5,460 bases of DNA, taken from assembly GCA_005878515.1 (NCBI GenBank), contig VBLZ01000023.1, positions 1 through 5,460 of the forward strand, in the 5' to 3' direction. The position numbers were made by a program, and so were the translations under genes. This DNA is from Methanobacteriota archaeon (GTDB lineage: Archaea > Thermoplasmatota > Thermoplasmata > RBG-16-68-12). Below, piece after piece: positions 4,947-5,460 of the stretch. The notes beneath the pieces were generated by a model that had not been told where the DNA came from, ran no database searches, and worked only from the letters and a program-made list of their open reading frames with translations. How positions within the stretch are numbered: the first letter of the stretch is position 1; the number at the start of each line of letters is the position of its first letter.

Positions 4947-5460
4947 TGCGCGTCCGATACGAGGGCGGCATCCTCGTCCAGGAAGCGCTGAAGGAGGTCA
5001 TCCTCGATCCCGCGCGGAGGACGCCGGGCAGCGTCGTGAGCCATGGACACATGGACCATCTGACATCCGGCGGGATCATGACCCCGCAGACCGTCGCGGT
5101 CCTGAAGGTCCGGCGGGGCGGGACCGGCCAGCCGCTTCCGTACGGCAAGGAGATCGACCTGAACGGATTCCGGGTCGTCCTGAAAGATGCCGGGCACGTG
5201 TTCGGCAGCGCGATGGTCCGCGTGGACGACCTCCTCTACACGGGCGACTTCAACCCCGAAGGCGGATCGACGTGCGGCCGCGCCCAGCCGGAGTTCGTCC
5301 GCGACCTGATCGTCGACGCGACGTATGGCCGGCCGGGGTACAACTTCCCCCCGAAACACGACGTCGAGTCGGACCTCCTGAACTGGCTCGAGATGGAACT
5401 CGCCCACGGCCCTGTGGCCCTCGGCGGGTACGAGTTCGGCAAGAGCCAGGAGCTGATCGC
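4946..5460 (+). CDS. Metallo-beta-lactamase-fold RNA-processing nuclease, COG1236/YSH1-like (3' end missing)
   Basis: The first 171 residues are present and the gene runs off the right edge. Motif 2 of the fold is SHGHMDH (32-38), giving the zinc ligands His33, His35, Asp37 and His38. Motif 3 is DAGHVFGSAMV (81-91, His84) and motif 4 is YTGDFN (98-103, Asp101). These are followed by DATYGRPGY (124-132), the D-x-TYG signature of CPSF73-like (beta-CASP) proteins. The family comprises archaeal and eukaryotic RNA 3'-end-processing endonucleases and exonucleases. The protein starts directly at the lactamase fold, without the N-terminal KH domains of the large archaeal CPSF-like factors, so it is the short type. 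The beta-CASP part should lie beyond the window and cannot be checked. The ATG overlaps the upstream stop by one base, so it depends on the zinc-ribbon gene for expression. Activity on RNA is known for the family and inferred here. Confidence 0.88.
   Translation, partial: MRVRYEGGILVQEALKEVILDPARRTPGSVVSHGHMDHLTSGGIMTPQTVAVLKVRRGGTGQPLPYGKEIDLNGFRVVLKDAGHVFGSAMVRVDDLLYTGDFNPEGGSTCGRAQPEFVRDLIVDATYGRPGYNFPPKHDVESDLLNWLEMELAHGPVALGGYEFGKSQELI

Overview
The window reads as a piece of a GC-rich archaeal chromosome, most likely a euryarchaeote of the Thermoplasmatota type. This is an inference from gene content and promoter style, not from a marker gene. Supporting signs are a COG1236-type RNA-processing metallo-beta-lactamase, an archaeal zinc-ribbon protein with a TATA-like box placed for a leaderless transcript, a family-5 uracil-DNA glycosylase (UDGb), and a cyclic-2,3-diphosphoglycerate-synthase-like GTPase. 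No tRNA, rRNA, CRISPR array, transposase or phage gene is visible.

Left part, minus strand (1-1677): a GTPase of the cyclic 2,3-diphosphoglycerate synthase-like family runs off the left edge (1-860). Upstream of it lies a complete family-5 uracil-DNA glycosylase (967-1677). The 106-bp gap between them carries a TATA-like box and a 16-bp AT-rich palindrome, so the GTPase probably has its own promoter.

Middle part, plus strand (1752-4453): a kynurenine-formamidase/cyclase-family hydrolase diverges from the glycosylase gene. It is followed after 28 bp by a membrane-anchored PQQ-type glucose/sorbosone dehydrogenase-like beta-propeller, and these two probably form an operon. Next, after a 148-bp gap with a promoter candidate and a hairpin overlapping the ribosome binding site, comes an unrecognised secreted protein of 198 residues.

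Right part, plus strand (4454-5460): a 100-bp intergenic region contains a compact cluster of stem-loops with repeated GAAAC loops, followed by a TATA-like box. Then come a small zinc-ribbon protein and, overlapping its stop codon by one base, a metallo-beta-lactamase-fold nuclease cut by the right edge. These two look translationally coupled and may act together in RNA processing.

Most of the window is ordinary housekeeping and hydrolase content. The points most worth following are the zinc-ribbon/nuclease pair, the stem-loop cluster before it, and the predicted hairpins over two ribosome binding sites. I see no clear novel defence or mobile system.
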